DNA of 64,000 nucleotides from Mycobacterium sp. KBS0706 (lineage in GTDB: Bacteria > Pseudomonadota > Alphaproteobacteria > DSM-16000 > Inquilinaceae). How positions within the stretch are numbered: position 1 is the stretch's first letter; each line of letters starts with the position of its first letter. Positions 15,841 to 23,807 of the stretch are shown here, one piece after another. The translations under genes were made by a program, and so were the position numbers. The notes beneath the pieces were generated by a model that made no database searches, was not told where the DNA came from, and saw only the letters and a program-made list of their open reading frames with translations. The stretch spans positions 1 through 64,000 of the forward strand of contig NZ_VCCH02000034.1 of NCBI RefSeq assembly GCF_005938675.2, written 5' to 3'.

Positions 15841-16724
15841 GGCCAATTCATCTCTTCGTCGCCGGCCTGGCCCTCTTGGCGCCGTGCAAGGGAGCGCCCG
15901 CACAGGACCAGCTCGACGGGCTTCGCCGCGAGATCGAGGGCGCCCTGCGCGACCAGGCGGGGCCGCCCGTCGATCCGCGGAATCTTCCGAGTCGTCCCGA
16001 TGGAGACGCCACGGAGCGGGCGCCGGGTCAGCCGTACCGGACCGAGGACCAGTCGTCTATCGACCGCACCAAGCCGACCGGCTTCGAGGCGGTCACTGCC
16101 ATGCCGGAAGGCTACAGCGGGCCGACGGCCAAGATCGCTGTCGGCACCATCGCTTCGGCCGTCGTCAATATGACCGCTAATTCCGACTACCCGGGCCCGT
16201 GGCGCGCGACGCTGACCCAGCCGCTCATGAACATCGATCGCAGCGCCGTCATCGCGCCGATGGGCTCCACAATCGTCGGCATGACCCAGCGCTCGGCCGG
16301 GCCCAACGAGCCGATCAACAATCGCCTCGTCTTCACGCCGCTGATGATCGTGCTGCCGGACTCCCGGACCATCCCCCTGATCGGACAGTACCAGCTCGAC
16401 GGCACCGGCATCGCCGGCGTGCAGGACAAGGTCGACTATCACTTCGACATCCAGGCCGCGGCCGTTGGCGGCAGCTCCATTGCCGACGCTCTACCCTCGG
16501 TCATCGCCGAGGCGCTTGGCGTCGACAGCGCGTCCCGGATTGGAGACACGACCGTCAACGCGCTCAGCGACAACGGCAAGGCCATCATCGAGCGCTACAC
16601 CCAGCTCGTTCCGACCGTCGAGATCCGCCCCGGCGCCCCGGTGAACATCTTCTTCATGCGCGAGACGATCGCGCCGGTCTGGGGATCGCCGGAGCGCTAC
16701 AGCTTCCAGAAGGCGCGCCGATGA
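15837..16724 (+). CDS. virB10: VirB10/TrbI C-terminal outer-core domain with its own signal peptide
   Basis: A 295-residue protein. It has a signal peptide (1-22, ending GAPAQ) and no inner-membrane anchor, then a disordered spacer and the conserved TrbI/VirB10 barrel domain. Typical motifs are TASAVVNMTANSDYPG-like strand entry (IASAVVNMT), APMGSTIVGMTQ, NNRLVFTPLMIVLPD and the final PGAPVNIFFMRE. In canonical systems this domain forms the ring that crosses the outer membrane together with VirB7 and VirB9. Having an export signal of its own shows that the split from the upstream gene is not a sequencing frameshift: the reading frame begins cleanly with ATG inside the ATGA overlap. Confidence 0.85.
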   Translation: MRPIHLFVAGLALLAPCKGAPAQDQLDGLRREIEGALRDQAGPPVDPRNLPSRPDGDATERAPGQPYRTEDQSSIDRTKPTGFEAVTAMPEGYSGPTAKIAVGTIASAVVNMTANSDYPGPWRATLTQPLMNIDRSAVIAPMGSTIVGMTQRSAGPNEPINNRLVFTPLMIVLPDSRTIPLIGQYQLDGTGIAGVQDKVDYHFDIQAAAVGGSSIADALPSVIAEALGVDSASRIGDTTVNALSDNGKAIIERYTQLVPTVEIRPGAPVNIFFMRETIAPVWGSPERYSFQKARR

Positions 16725-17122
16725 GGAAGGCATTCACCCTCGCGGCGGTCGTCCTATCGCTCGGGGCCTGCGCTGCCCAGCCTGGCGCCCGTCCTGTCAC
16801 GGCGGCCGTGAAGCCGGCCCGGCCAGATCTGCGCTCACAGGCCGTGCGCATGACCTTGCCGCCCGATGCCCGCACCATCGGCGACGCGGCCGAATACCTC
16901 CTCGAGGGCAGCGGCTACAGCCTCGTCCTCTTCTGCAAACGGTGCCCGAAGGAGGCGCCGCGGCTCGCCGCCGAGCCCGTGTCGCCCCTCGCTTTCGCGA
17001 AGCCCAACGAGATCACCAGCGCCACCAGGGCGCTGCTTCTCATCCTCGGTGAGGGCCGCCGGCTGATCGTCGACGACCAGCTGCGCCTCGTCACCTTCGA
17101 CAGGACCGGAGGAGCTTCATGA
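16721..17122 (+). CDS. PilL/secretin-N-like lipoprotein
   Basis: A 133-residue lipoprotein with lipobox LGAC (Cys16). The mature part contains RTIGDAAEYLLEGSGYSL, which matches the N-terminal domain of PilL-type proteins of integrative elements and resembles the small N0 domains of secretins. Two further cysteines form a CKRC pair. It is encoded in a four-base overlap with the virB10 barrel gene and a four-base overlap with the next lipoprotein gene, so all three are probably made together. It likely decorates the outer-membrane core; a VirB7-like role is possible. Confidence 0.6.
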   Translation: MRKAFTLAAVVLSLGACAAQPGARPVTAAVKPARPDLRSQAVRMTLPPDARTIGDAAEYLLEGSGYSLVLFCKRCPKEAPRLAAEPVSPLAFAKPNEITSATRALLLILGEGRRLIVDDQLRLVTFDRTGGAS

Positions 17123-17400
17123 TCCGCGTCATGCTCCTCGGCCTGGCGCTCGTCGCCCTCGGAGCCTGCTCCTCGAAATATCCCGACTACGAGGACATGG
17201 AGACCCAGCCCTACTACTCGAATATGCGCAACAGCTTCCAGCGCTCGCCCCCATCTCGGGTCTCCTTCCAGTCGCTCGACGGGATCGGGGCCACCGACCG
17301 GCCGCGCGTGGGTGCGCGCCGGCGGCACTCGGCCATTGTCGTCCAGCCGCTGCCAAACGCCACGGCGGCACCGACTCCTCTCATCCAGAATGGAGGCTGA
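17119..17400 (+). CDS. small VirB7-like lipoprotein
   Basis: A 93-residue lipoprotein with lipobox LGAC (Cys17) after a 16-residue signal. The mature protein is hydrophilic and disordered, Arg- and Pro-rich in its second half. VirB7 proteins are short lipoproteins that tether the VirB9/VirB10 ring to the outer membrane, and position plus lipobox fit that role, but it is longer than the usual 40-60 residues. It overlaps the preceding gene by four bases (ATGA). Confidence 0.55.
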   Translation: MIRVMLLGLALVALGACSSKYPDYEDMETQPYYSNMRNSFQRSPPSRVSFQSLDGIGATDRPRVGARRRHSAIVVQPLPNATAAPTPLIQNGG

Positions 17401-17401
17401 G

Positions 17402-17977
17402 GTGATCTGCAGGATACTGCTAGCGACCCTTCTAACCGTCGTCCTCGGCGTCGCCGGCGACGCCCATGCCCAGGAGAAGGACGGCGTCGACCTCGATTGC
17501 GCGCTTCTCCTCTGCATCCCGGGCGGCTTCCCGAACGACGGCATGGGGATCTGCTCCGCCGCCTACAGCTACATGATCCAGCGTCTCCGGGACACAAAGC
17601 CGCCGATCGGGACGTGCAGCACCTCCGACGGCACGGACTACGACGACTTCACCTACAGCATGGGGTCACACTTCTACTGCGATGCCGGGCTGACCATGGC
17701 TGCATCGGACAGCGATAATGAGAACGGCTATCGCGACCTGCCGGACAACTACCGGCGGCCGTTCGGCGTGGCCGGAAGTGCTGCCTGCTACCAGAAGACC
17801 CCCCACAAGGAATATGTGTGCCGCGGAAGCTACGGGCGCGAAGGCAATTGCCGCTATCAGTGGGTGACGCTCTACAAATACGCGCGCATTTCTGGGCCGA
17901 AGGGTGGTCGATTTATCAGTATCACCATCTCCCCGGGCCAGAGCGATGCCTACAACTCGGGCCGGATCTACTACTGA
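17402..17977 (+). CDS. exported cysteine-rich protein ending the T4SS operon
   Basis: A 191-residue exported protein that I cannot assign. The GTG at 17402 is chosen because a strong GGAGG ends five bases before it; an in-frame ATG at 17390 would put four more residues ahead of the signal peptide. The signal ends about GDAHAQ. The mature part has a conserved-looking start (LDCALLLCIPGGFPNDGMGIC) and at least nine cysteines, then an aromatic C-terminus. This type of protein recurs at the end of virB clusters on mobile elements, to my recollection, without known function. It is last in the run of plus-strand genes that begins at 6169. Confidence 0.6.
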   Translation: MICRILLATLLTVVLGVAGDAHAQEKDGVDLDCALLLCIPGGFPNDGMGICSAAYSYMIQRLRDTKPPIGTCSTSDGTDYDDFTYSMGSHFYCDAGLTMAASDSDNENGYRDLPDNYRRPFGVAGSAACYQKTPHKEYVCRGSYGREGNCRYQWVTLYKYARISGPKGGRFISITISPGQSDAYNSGRIYY

Positions 17978-18250
17978 TGCGGACCGTCGCCCACCTTGCA
18001 GGCCAACTTTGGGGTGTCGGGGGCAACCCCGACGGATGCCCCTTGCCAGCAATGCCGCCAGCGCCGGCCCGTCGCCCCGCGAGGCTCAGCCCTCGACGTC
18101 GGCGCAAAAGGTACTCGCGACCTGGCGGCGAAATGGCCGGCGCATGCGCCGGCGGGTTCCGGTTTCGGTTCTGACACGAGACGGGGAGGGGGGCCTAACC
18201 GGGCTCCCGTCCCTCCATGCATGACTCATCTCGAATGGAGGACAATTCAG

Positions 18251-18586
18251 ATGCAGAGAATCGGCTCGTTCACCCGTAGGGACGAAATCTTCGAGGGCCA
18301 GATCACCACGCTCACCGTCAAGCTTGAGGTTCGCCTGGTCCCCAATCCGGAACAGGATGACGGCAACGGCAGGGCTCCTGACCTACTGGCATTCTCCGGC
18401 GATGCCGAGGTTGGTGCCGCCTGGGCCAAGCAGGAGAACGGGCGGCCGCCCTACTACACGATTCGCCTCGACGATCCGAGCTGGCCGTCGCCGCTGAGCG
18501 CCGCCCTGTTCCAGAACCGACTCGATGCCAAGCGTTTCGACATGGTGTGGTCCCGCAATCCAGGAAGGGACGGATCTGCCCCCTAA
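18251..18586 (+). CDS. DUF736 family protein
   Basis: A 111-residue cytoplasmic protein matching DUF736: it begins RIGSFTRRDEIFEGQITTL, has the EVGAAW and YTIRLDDPSWPSPLSAALF segments, and ends with a MVWSRNPGR motif. DUF736 genes are hallmarks of alphaproteobacterial integrative and conjugative elements, but their role is not known. An AGGACAATTCAG sequence lies before the ATG. The 3' end is followed at once by an inverted repeat, GGACGGATCTGCCC CCTAAT GGGCAGATCCGTCC (18568-18601), which overlaps the stop codon and is probably a terminator. Confidence 0.85.
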   Translation: MQRIGSFTRRDEIFEGQITTLTVKLEVRLVPNPEQDDGNGRAPDLLAFSGDAEVGAAWAKQENGRPPYYTIRLDDPSWPSPLSAALFQNRLDAKRFDMVWSRNPGRDGSAP

Positions 18587-18601
18587 TGGGCAGATCCGTC
18601 C
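18568..18601 (+). terminator. strong hairpin overlapping the DUF736 stop codon
   Basis: A perfect 14-base inverted repeat (GGACGGATCTGCCC and its complement) encloses a 6-base loop that contains the TAA stop. It is followed by TTCTCC rather than a pure T-run. It most likely ends transcription of the DUF736 gene or protects its mRNA 3' end. Confidence 0.6.
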
Positions 18602-18645
18602 CTTCTCCGCAGCGAACTCAGTTCAACGCCTAGTCGGGATTCACC

Positions 18646-19076
18646 ATGACGCTTCGCTCCGTCGTCATCGTCAGTTGGACGGCAATCGGCTGTGCCGTCG
18701 GCACCGGCATATTCAACTACGTGGTCCCTTACCGAACGGCCTCTCGCGCTCGGTGTCGAACTCCTGGCCAAGGGCGCGGCGGTCATCGAGGTCGGGGCAC
18801 TCTGCGGCCTCGGCAGCGGCCTTTGAGTCGCGCTCGATTCCCGACGGACCGGCCGACGAAGAAGCGATCGCGCGCCTCCGCCGGACCACCATGACCCTTG
18901 CACTGCTGATCTATGCGGCTGTGGCCGAGTTTTTCATGTCTGGCGCCTCGCGAGAGGTGCCGGAGCTTGCGCCATCTCGGCCGACAGGAGGCCATCTGGC
19001 GGTCAGCAGCGCAAACTCGCAGGGACCTGTGGCCTATGCCGTCAAATTTCACATCACGCGATCGGAGACTGACTAA
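18646..19076 (+). pseudogene. broken small membrane protein gene
   Basis: No single reading frame spans this stretch, but three fragments in different frames join into one plausible membrane protein. They are a first hydrophobic segment from the ATG at 18646 (SVVIVSWTAIGCAVGTGIF), a second in another frame near 18770-18830 (AAVIEVGALCGLGSGL), and a third from about 18833 to the TAA at 19074-19076 (ESRSIPDGPADEEAIARL, then LALLIYAAVAEFFMSG). An intact short gene starting at the ATG at 18891 is the alternative. The stop shares a base with the next ATG. Two frameshifts would be needed, so decay is more likely than recoding. Confidence 0.35.
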
Positions 19077-19291
19077 TGCGCCAGCGCACCGCTGTCGTCA
19101 TCTGGGCCACAGCCCTTGGCTGCGGCGCGGGGTTTGTCGTCGCCTGCATCACGACCATCGGTGCGAACCCGAAGCCACTGTCCGGCGTGATGGTCGGGCA
19201 CATCGTCGGATGCCTCGCCGGCGCAACCGAAGCTCATGACCGAGCGAGCGCGCCGGTGTACCCGCGGTGCACGACACCCAGGACGACATGA
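19076..19291 (+). CDS. small two-helix membrane protein
   Basis: A 71-residue protein of unknown function. It has a hydrophobic segment at about 6-27 (AVVIWATALGCGAGFVVACI) and a weaker one near 36-50 (SGVMVGHIVGCLAGA), then a basic tail. It starts in a TAATG overlap with the broken gene upstream, whose first segment it resembles loosely, and ends in an ATGA overlap with the next gene. Such coupling argues that it is translated. Confidence 0.45.
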   Translation: MRQRTAVVIWATALGCGAGFVVACITTIGANPKPLSGVMVGHIVGCLAGATEAHDRASAPVYPRCTTPRTT

Positions 19292-19485
19292 ACCCGGGGC
19301 GGATCGGCACAGCGAAGTGGTTCGCGCGGGGCAACACCGACCAGCACTTCCGCGACAACGCGTCGCAGCTGGTGAAGACCGCCGCCCTGCTTTGCGTTGC
19401 CGCTCTGATTGACGGCGATATCCATGCGCAGATGACGCTCATCCGGCAGTTCCTGAACCCGGACCGGATGCTCGGGCTGGCGTGA
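19288..19485 (+). CDS. small hypothetical protein of the integration module
   Basis: A 65-residue protein of unknown function, possibly with one hydrophobic stretch (VKTAALLCVAALIDG). The ATG at 19288 is preferred to a GTG at 19267, because it forms a four-base ATGA overlap with the upstream stop and has AGGA six bases before it. It ends in a TGATG junction with the AlpA-like gene. Confidence 0.45.
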   Translation: MNPGRIGTAKWFARGNTDQHFRDNASQLVKTAALLCVAALIDGDIHAQMTLIRQFLNPDRMLGLA

Positions 19486-19751
19486 TGACGAAGGCGGTCG
19501 CCAGACCTTCCATTCTCCCGCGCGTGTTGAGCGCTGCGCAGGTGGCGGCCTATCTTGGCCGTTCACTGACCTGGTTCTCCGAGCATCGCGCGGAGTTGGA
19601 GGCTGCCGGCTTCCCGCCGCCGCTGCCGCTGATCGGAGGGTTCGACAAGCGCGCAATTGACCAATGGCTTGACCGAAACAGCGGCATGATCCCCGATAAT
19701 CCGGCCGTCGAAGACTACGACGACGCGTGGATGAGGGCGAGCCATGGCTAG
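19485..19751 (+). CDS. AlpA/excisionase-like helix-turn-helix protein
   Basis: An 88-residue protein. Residues about 13-60 (LSAAQVAAYLGRSLTWF, then GFPPPLPLIGGFDKRAIDQWLDR) match the winged helix-turn-helix of AlpA-type regulators and excisionases: L-S-x-x-x-V-A-x-x-L-G, followed by the wing and a final xxWLDR helix. It overlaps the integrase gene by eight bases and the previous gene by one, so it is likely co-expressed with the integrase. It probably directs excision or regulates the element; this is standard for such genes but not shown here. Confidence 0.75.
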   Translation: MTKAVARPSILPRVLSAAQVAAYLGRSLTWFSEHRAELEAAGFPPPLPLIGGFDKRAIDQWLDRNSGMIPDNPAVEDYDDAWMRASHG

Positions 19752-20870
19752 GCCGAAAATCCGGTACCTTGTCGCCAAGCTCCAGAAGGGCGGGCACGTG
19801 CTCTACTATTGGCAGCCGGCGGTGGCACTTCGGTCGGCAGGCTTTCTGCCGCGCCGGATCGCCGAAGCCACCAACGCTCTGGCCGACGCCATCGCCGAGG
19901 CCGAGAGGCTGAATGCGCAACTCGACGCTTGGCGCACCGGCAACCTGCCCGTGCCGTTGAAGCCGGAGACGATTCCCTGGCTGGTGCGGCTCTACCAGAC
20001 CGACCCGCGCTACACCGACCTCGCCGAAAAGACGAAGCAGAGCTACGACTGGTGCATGAAGGTGCTTGAGGCGTGGTCCGAACGCGCCGGGCATCCGCCG
20101 CTCCGCTCGATCACTCGGAGAATCGTCCGTACCTTCTACCGGTCGATGGTGGACAAGACGCCATCGAAGGCGAACGCCGTCATGCGGATGCTGAGCATCC
20201 TGATGTCCGTCGCGAAGGATGAAGGCTTTGTCGGAGAGAACCCGGCAGAGAAGCAGCACCTCCGCGGGACTCAGCCCCGGCAGCAGGTCTGGACGATGGA
20301 CGAGGTGCAGGCTTTCTGCACCCGCGCCGCAGACGTCGGCCGCCGGTCGATCGCGCTCGCTGTCCTGCTGGCCTACAACCTGGGACAGCGCGAGACCGAT
20401 GTCCTGGCAATGCCGTGGTCGAAGTACGACGGCGATGTCATCCGGCTGCGCCAGAGCAAGACGAAAGTGCTGCTGGACGTTCCGGTGCTCGCGGAGCTTC
20501 GGGACGCGCTCGATGCGACGGAGAAGAAGTCACCGACCATGGTGGTTTCCGAGTCGACCGGGCGGCCCTACAGGGTCCACAACTTCACCCATCTATTCGC
20601 GGAGATACGCGACGCGATCGGGCTGGGGCATCTGCAATATCGGGATCTGCGCCGCTCGGCGGTGGTCGCCCTGGCCGAAGCCGGTTGCGAGATACCGGAA
20701 ATTAGCGCGATAACGGGGCACAGCTTGGCCCGCTGCGTGTCGATCCTGGAGACCTATCTACCGCGCAATTCGGTGATGGCCCGCAACGCCATCGCCAAGC
20801 TGGAGGAGTACCGAAAGAGAACGAAAGTTGGAAGTCCGAACGGAGAAACGGGAAGCCGAGTTGGAAGGAA

Positions 20871-20892
<22 letters not shown>
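19744..20892 (+). CDS. int: tyrosine recombinase (integrase) at tRNA-Thr
   Basis: A 382-residue site-specific recombinase. An N-terminal core-binding domain (about 75-170) is followed by the catalytic domain with Arg216 (GQRETD), Lys239 (RQSKTK), Arg303 in YRDLRRSA, His326 (ITGHSL) and the nucleophile Tyr338 (ETYLPR). The usual HxxR box here reads R-D-L-R, so Arg replaces the first His; this variant also appears in other phage-type integrases of alphaproteobacteria. The stop codon (20890-20892) lies inside the tRNA-Thr gene, and the last seven codons are formed by the tRNA 3' end. The gene is therefore at the right end of an integrated element that extends leftward. Confidence 0.93.
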
Positions 20893-20945
<53 letters not shown>

Positions 20946-20961
20946 GCCGCAGGGCGGGCAC

Positions 20962-20990
20962 CCTATACAGGGCGCACGCCGCAGCGTCAA
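20962..20990 (-). promoter_or_regulatory. sigma-70-type promoter of tRNA-Thr
   Basis: On the minus strand TTGACG (20985-20990) and TATAGG (20962-20967) are separated by exactly 17 bases, and the tRNA 5' end lies 17 bases downstream. This is a near-consensus housekeeping promoter placed as expected for a single tRNA gene. Confidence 0.75.
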
Positions 20991-21116
20991 CGGCCGTGGC
21001 GCCCGGCGCGGCCGCCGAGACCGCTCCCCCTACCGCCGCCGAACTCGCTCGTGGCACCAAATATTGAATATAATATTATGATAAGATTTCGAGCATCTGA
21101 GCCGATATGATGTCTG

Positions 21117-21146
21117 TTGACTCCAAAAGGCTTTGCATCCTAATAT
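21117..21146 (+). promoter_or_regulatory. candidate promoter for the lectin gene
   Basis: TTGACT (21117-21122) and TAATAT (21141-21146) are spaced by 18 bases, a good sigma-70 match in the AT-rich block. It would give a leader of about 245 bases before the ATG at 21399. A TATAAT also occurs at 21069-21074 without a matching -35. Confidence 0.35.
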
Positions 21147-21398
21147 CCGTTTGCTCGATTTCTGTGAAAAGTGTCAAATATACTTATAGTTTTAGCAATC
21201 GCCGTCGCGATATTGCCTCCTGACGGCGTCCGGTATGGAGCGTGCCGGGGTCAAGCTTGGCTTGTGAGCATTCCGTGATCGAACGGGCCGGCGGTGGCCG
21301 TGACCGTGACCTCGCGCGGGCAGTTCCACAGTGACGTGACCGCGGCCGTTTCGGCCGCCCGATGCCATTCAATCAACCCATTCCAATGGAGATTCTCG

Positions 21399-22355
21399 AT
21401 GAGCAATGGAACCATCGTCATCCAATCCGGCATGCTGCCGGATCTGGTCGTCTCGGCCAATCCCTCGGGCGACGGCTTCGTCAGCCTGCAGTGGCTGAAC
21501 GGCAACGACCCGAACCAGCAATGGACGATGGAATCCGCCAATGGCGGCTTCTATCTGCGCAACGCGGCGACCGGCACCTATCTGGCCGCGACCGGCAGCG
21601 ACAGCCGGGTCATCCTCAACGCCCATGGCGATGTCTGGCAGAAGACCGGGCCCGACGACAAGTTCACCGCCATCCGCCTGGCCCTCAACACCAGCCAGAA
21701 CCTGAACGCCCTGGGCGCGCATGCGGTCGTCGGCACGGCGATCGGCACCTGGGGCTGGAGCGGCGGCGACGGCAACGAGGTCTGGACGATCTCCAGCGTC
21801 GCCTCGGTCTGGCCGCGCCCGACCCGGATGCAGTCCTTCGTCAGCGGCATGGCGGCCTATCTCCAGCTCTCGGTCCATCCGGGCGACATCGCCGGGGCAC
21901 TGGTGGTCGATGACAACTTCTCGTCGGGCGCGCCGTTCGGCAACTTCGCCTTCACCGTGACCAGCTGGATGTCCGGCTTCTCGATCGTGAACAAGACCAG
22001 CGGCCTGCTGGCCTATGTCAACGGCTACGGCAACGGCGCCCGCCTGCTGCAGCGGCCGGCCAGCCAGATGAACACGGACGCGGTCTGGACCTATGGCGCC
22101 AGCGGCACCTTCCAGGCCATCCGGCCCTGGGCCGACAGCGATCAGAACTGGAACGTTTTCGGCAACCCGCATCCGATCCCGAAGGGACCTCTGGGGATGG
22201 GGACCTGGAACTGGGGCGGCGGCCAGGCGAACGAGGTCTGGCAGACCGTGGCGGCGGCCGAATCCCGCCAGGTGGTGCTGGGCGCGGCCTGGCAGCCCGG
22301 CGCGGCTGCGACGGCCGAGGCCCGGGCCGGCAACGGCCACTCCGCATCGCACTGA
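21399..22355 (+). CDS. ricin-type beta-trefoil lectin-like protein
   Basis: A 318-residue protein made of two beta-trefoil-like halves. Repeated Q/N-x-W signatures are visible: NQQWTME, NEVWTIS, DAVWTYG, DQNWNVF and NEVWQTV, with the FYLRNAATGTYLA and GLLAYVNGYG strands between them. Such domains usually bind galactose-type or other sugars. No signal peptide, membrane segment or enzyme domain is attached, so it is either cytoplasmic or exported by another route. The ATG at 21399 has GGAG eight bases upstream. The gene follows the element's tRNA target, has an AT-rich leader and ends against a hairpin shared with hemY. Its biological role is unknown. Confidence 0.75.
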   Translation: MSNGTIVIQSGMLPDLVVSANPSGDGFVSLQWLNGNDPNQQWTMESANGGFYLRNAATGTYLAATGSDSRVILNAHGDVWQKTGPDDKFTAIRLALNTSQNLNALGAHAVVGTAIGTWGWSGGDGNEVWTISSVASVWPRPTRMQSFVSGMAAYLQLSVHPGDIAGALVVDDNFSSGAPFGNFAFTVTSWMSGFSIVNKTSGLLAYVNGYGNGARLLQRPASQMNTDAVWTYGASGTFQAIRPWADSDQNWNVFGNPHPIPKGPLGMGTWNWGGGQANEVWQTVAAAESRQVVLGAAWQPGAAATAEARAGNGHSASH

Positions 22356-22365
22356 AGGAAGGTGA

Positions 22366-22398
22366 CCGCAGGCCGGCGCCCAGCGCGCCGGCCTGCGG
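22366..22398. terminator. GC-rich hairpin between the convergent lectin and hemY genes
   Basis: A perfect 12-base inverted repeat (CCGCAGGCCGGC and its complement) encloses a 9-base loop. It lies between two convergent stop codons and can serve both strands. There is no T-run, so it may act as a barrier rather than a classical intrinsic terminator. Confidence 0.6.
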
Positions 22399-22409
22399 CA
22401 TGACCGGGA

Positions 22410-23807
22410 TCAGGCCGTGGCGGCCGGGACCGGGGCCACCGCGGTGCCGCCGGCGGGCGGCACCGGCGCGGGCAGGAAGGCGTCGATCTCGACCGGCGCG
22501 GGCGCCAGGCCGCGGGCCGGGCCGGGGATGCGCCAGGCCAGCGTGTCGAAGCCGTGGCAATGGTCGCACAGCGCCGACCAGCGCCCGGCCTGGGCGCCGC
22601 AGGCATCGCAGTCCCAGGCCTCGTCCGGCGCCGCGGTCTGCGCCTTGGCCAGCCAACTGCGCGCCGCGATCGGGTCGTTGCGCTCGGCGGTCTCCAGATC
22701 GGCCAGCAGGCGGTAGACGCGCCGCGACGGCCCCACCTGCTCGGCCTTCAGCAGATGCGAGCGGGCGCTGCCCCAGAGCTGCGCCGACAGCTCGGCCTCG
22801 GCCAGGGTCAGGAGGCCGGTCGCCGAATCCGGCCGCAGCCGCACCAGCTTCTCCAGCCGCTTGACCTTGAGGAGCGTGCCCTCGTCGGCCGGGCCCAGCG
22901 CGGCATAGGCGCGGGCGATCTCCGGATGCGCCGCGCGGCCCCAGCTCTTCTCCAGGAGGCGCGCGGCCTGGCTGTCGCGGCCGGTGCGCTGCAGCAGCGC
23001 GCTCTCCTGCAGCGCCGCCGGCACGAAATCCGGCTCCAGCCCCACCGCCTTGTGGGCGAAGTCCAGCGCCTGGGACAGGTCGCCCGCGGTCTCGGCCTCG
23101 CGGCTGCGCTCGACCAGGATGCGGGTCTTGAAGCGGCGCCCGTCCTCGGCCGAGATCGCCTTGACCCGCACGGAATGGGCGAGGCTGAGCTGGGCGTCGG
23201 CCCAGCGGTGCTGCGCCACCTCGAGGTCGAAGCAGGCGCGGTGGGTCCAGGCCGCGTCCGGCCGCAGCGACCGGGCGCGCTGCGCCATCTCCAGCGCCTG
23301 GCCGGATTGCTTGTGGCGCAGCGACTGGTTCAACAGGCCGCGCAGGCCCAGGAACTCCATGTCCGGCCGGCGCAGCATCGCCTCGAAATAGCGGGTGGCG
23401 GCGGTGTCGTCGCCCGCCAGCTGCGCCGCCTGGGCGGACAGCAGCAGGGTCAGCGGCGGCTCGTCCAGCAGCACATCGGCCTTGCGGGCGAAGCGCCGCG
23501 CCGCCTCGGCATCGCCGGCCGCGACCGCGACCATGCCGCGGGTCAGGGCGCGATAGCCCTTCTCGCGTCGGGCGAAGCGGCGCCCCTCGACGAAGCGGCC
23601 GGGGGCCCGGCGCAGCGAGCGCCAGAAGCGGTACAGCCAGGCCGCCAGCAGCATCAGCGCCGCCGCGGCCGCCACCAGCACCGCGACCGAGGTCTCGATC
23701 ACCCGGCCTTGCCACTGGATCTCGACATGGCCCGGCCGGTCCGCCAGCCAGACCGCGACCGCGATCAGGATGGCAAGCTTGAGGGCGTAGGTCAGCAGAC
23801 GCTTCAT
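22410..23807 (-). CDS. hemY: HemY-like tetratricopeptide membrane protein
   Basis: A 465-residue inner-membrane protein of the proteobacterial HemY type (unrelated to the Gram-positive oxidase of that name). Two membrane helices (about 5-22 and 40-60) are followed by the HemY_N motif region (FWRSLRRAPGRF) and a long TPR-like helical domain. Near the C-terminus two CxxC pairs (CDACG and CDHCHG, about residues 398-415) form a probable zinc ribbon. It is thought to help late porphyrin steps or organise enzymes; its exact role is not settled. The start overlaps the hemD stop by four bases, so hemC-hemD-hemY is one operon. Confidence 0.88.
   Translation of the reverse strand: MKRLLTYALKLAILIAVAVWLADRPGHVEIQWQGRVIETSVAVLVAAAAALMLLAAWLYRFWRSLRRAPGRFVEGRRFARREKGYRALTRGMVAVAAGDAEAARRFARKADVLLDEPPLTLLLSAQAAQLAGDDTAATRYFEAMLRRPDMEFLGLRGLLNQSLRHKQSGQALEMAQRARSLRPDAAWTHRACFDLEVAQHRWADAQLSLAHSVRVKAISAEDGRRFKTRILVERSREAETAGDLSQALDFAHKAVGLEPDFVPAALQESALLQRTGRDSQAARLLEKSWGRAAHPEIARAYAALGPADEGTLLKVKRLEKLVRLRPDSATGLLTLAEAELSAQLWGSARSHLLKAEQVGPSRRVYRLLADLETAERNDPIAARSWLAKAQTAAPDEAWDCDACGAQAGRWSALCDHCHGFDTLAWRIPGPARGLAPAPVEIDAFLPAPVPPAGGTAVAPVPAATA

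Larger units (their letters stand above)
20946..21398. other. intergenic region with an AT-rich block ahead of the lectin gene
   Basis: No gene is supported here. Besides the tRNA promoter, the stretch 21055-21205 is strikingly AT-rich for this genome (for example AATATTGAATATAATATT at about 21059-21076). It contains one plausible promoter facing the lectin gene (21117-21146). The low GC content could mark DNA of foreign origin or a silenced regulatory region. Confidence 0.5.
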
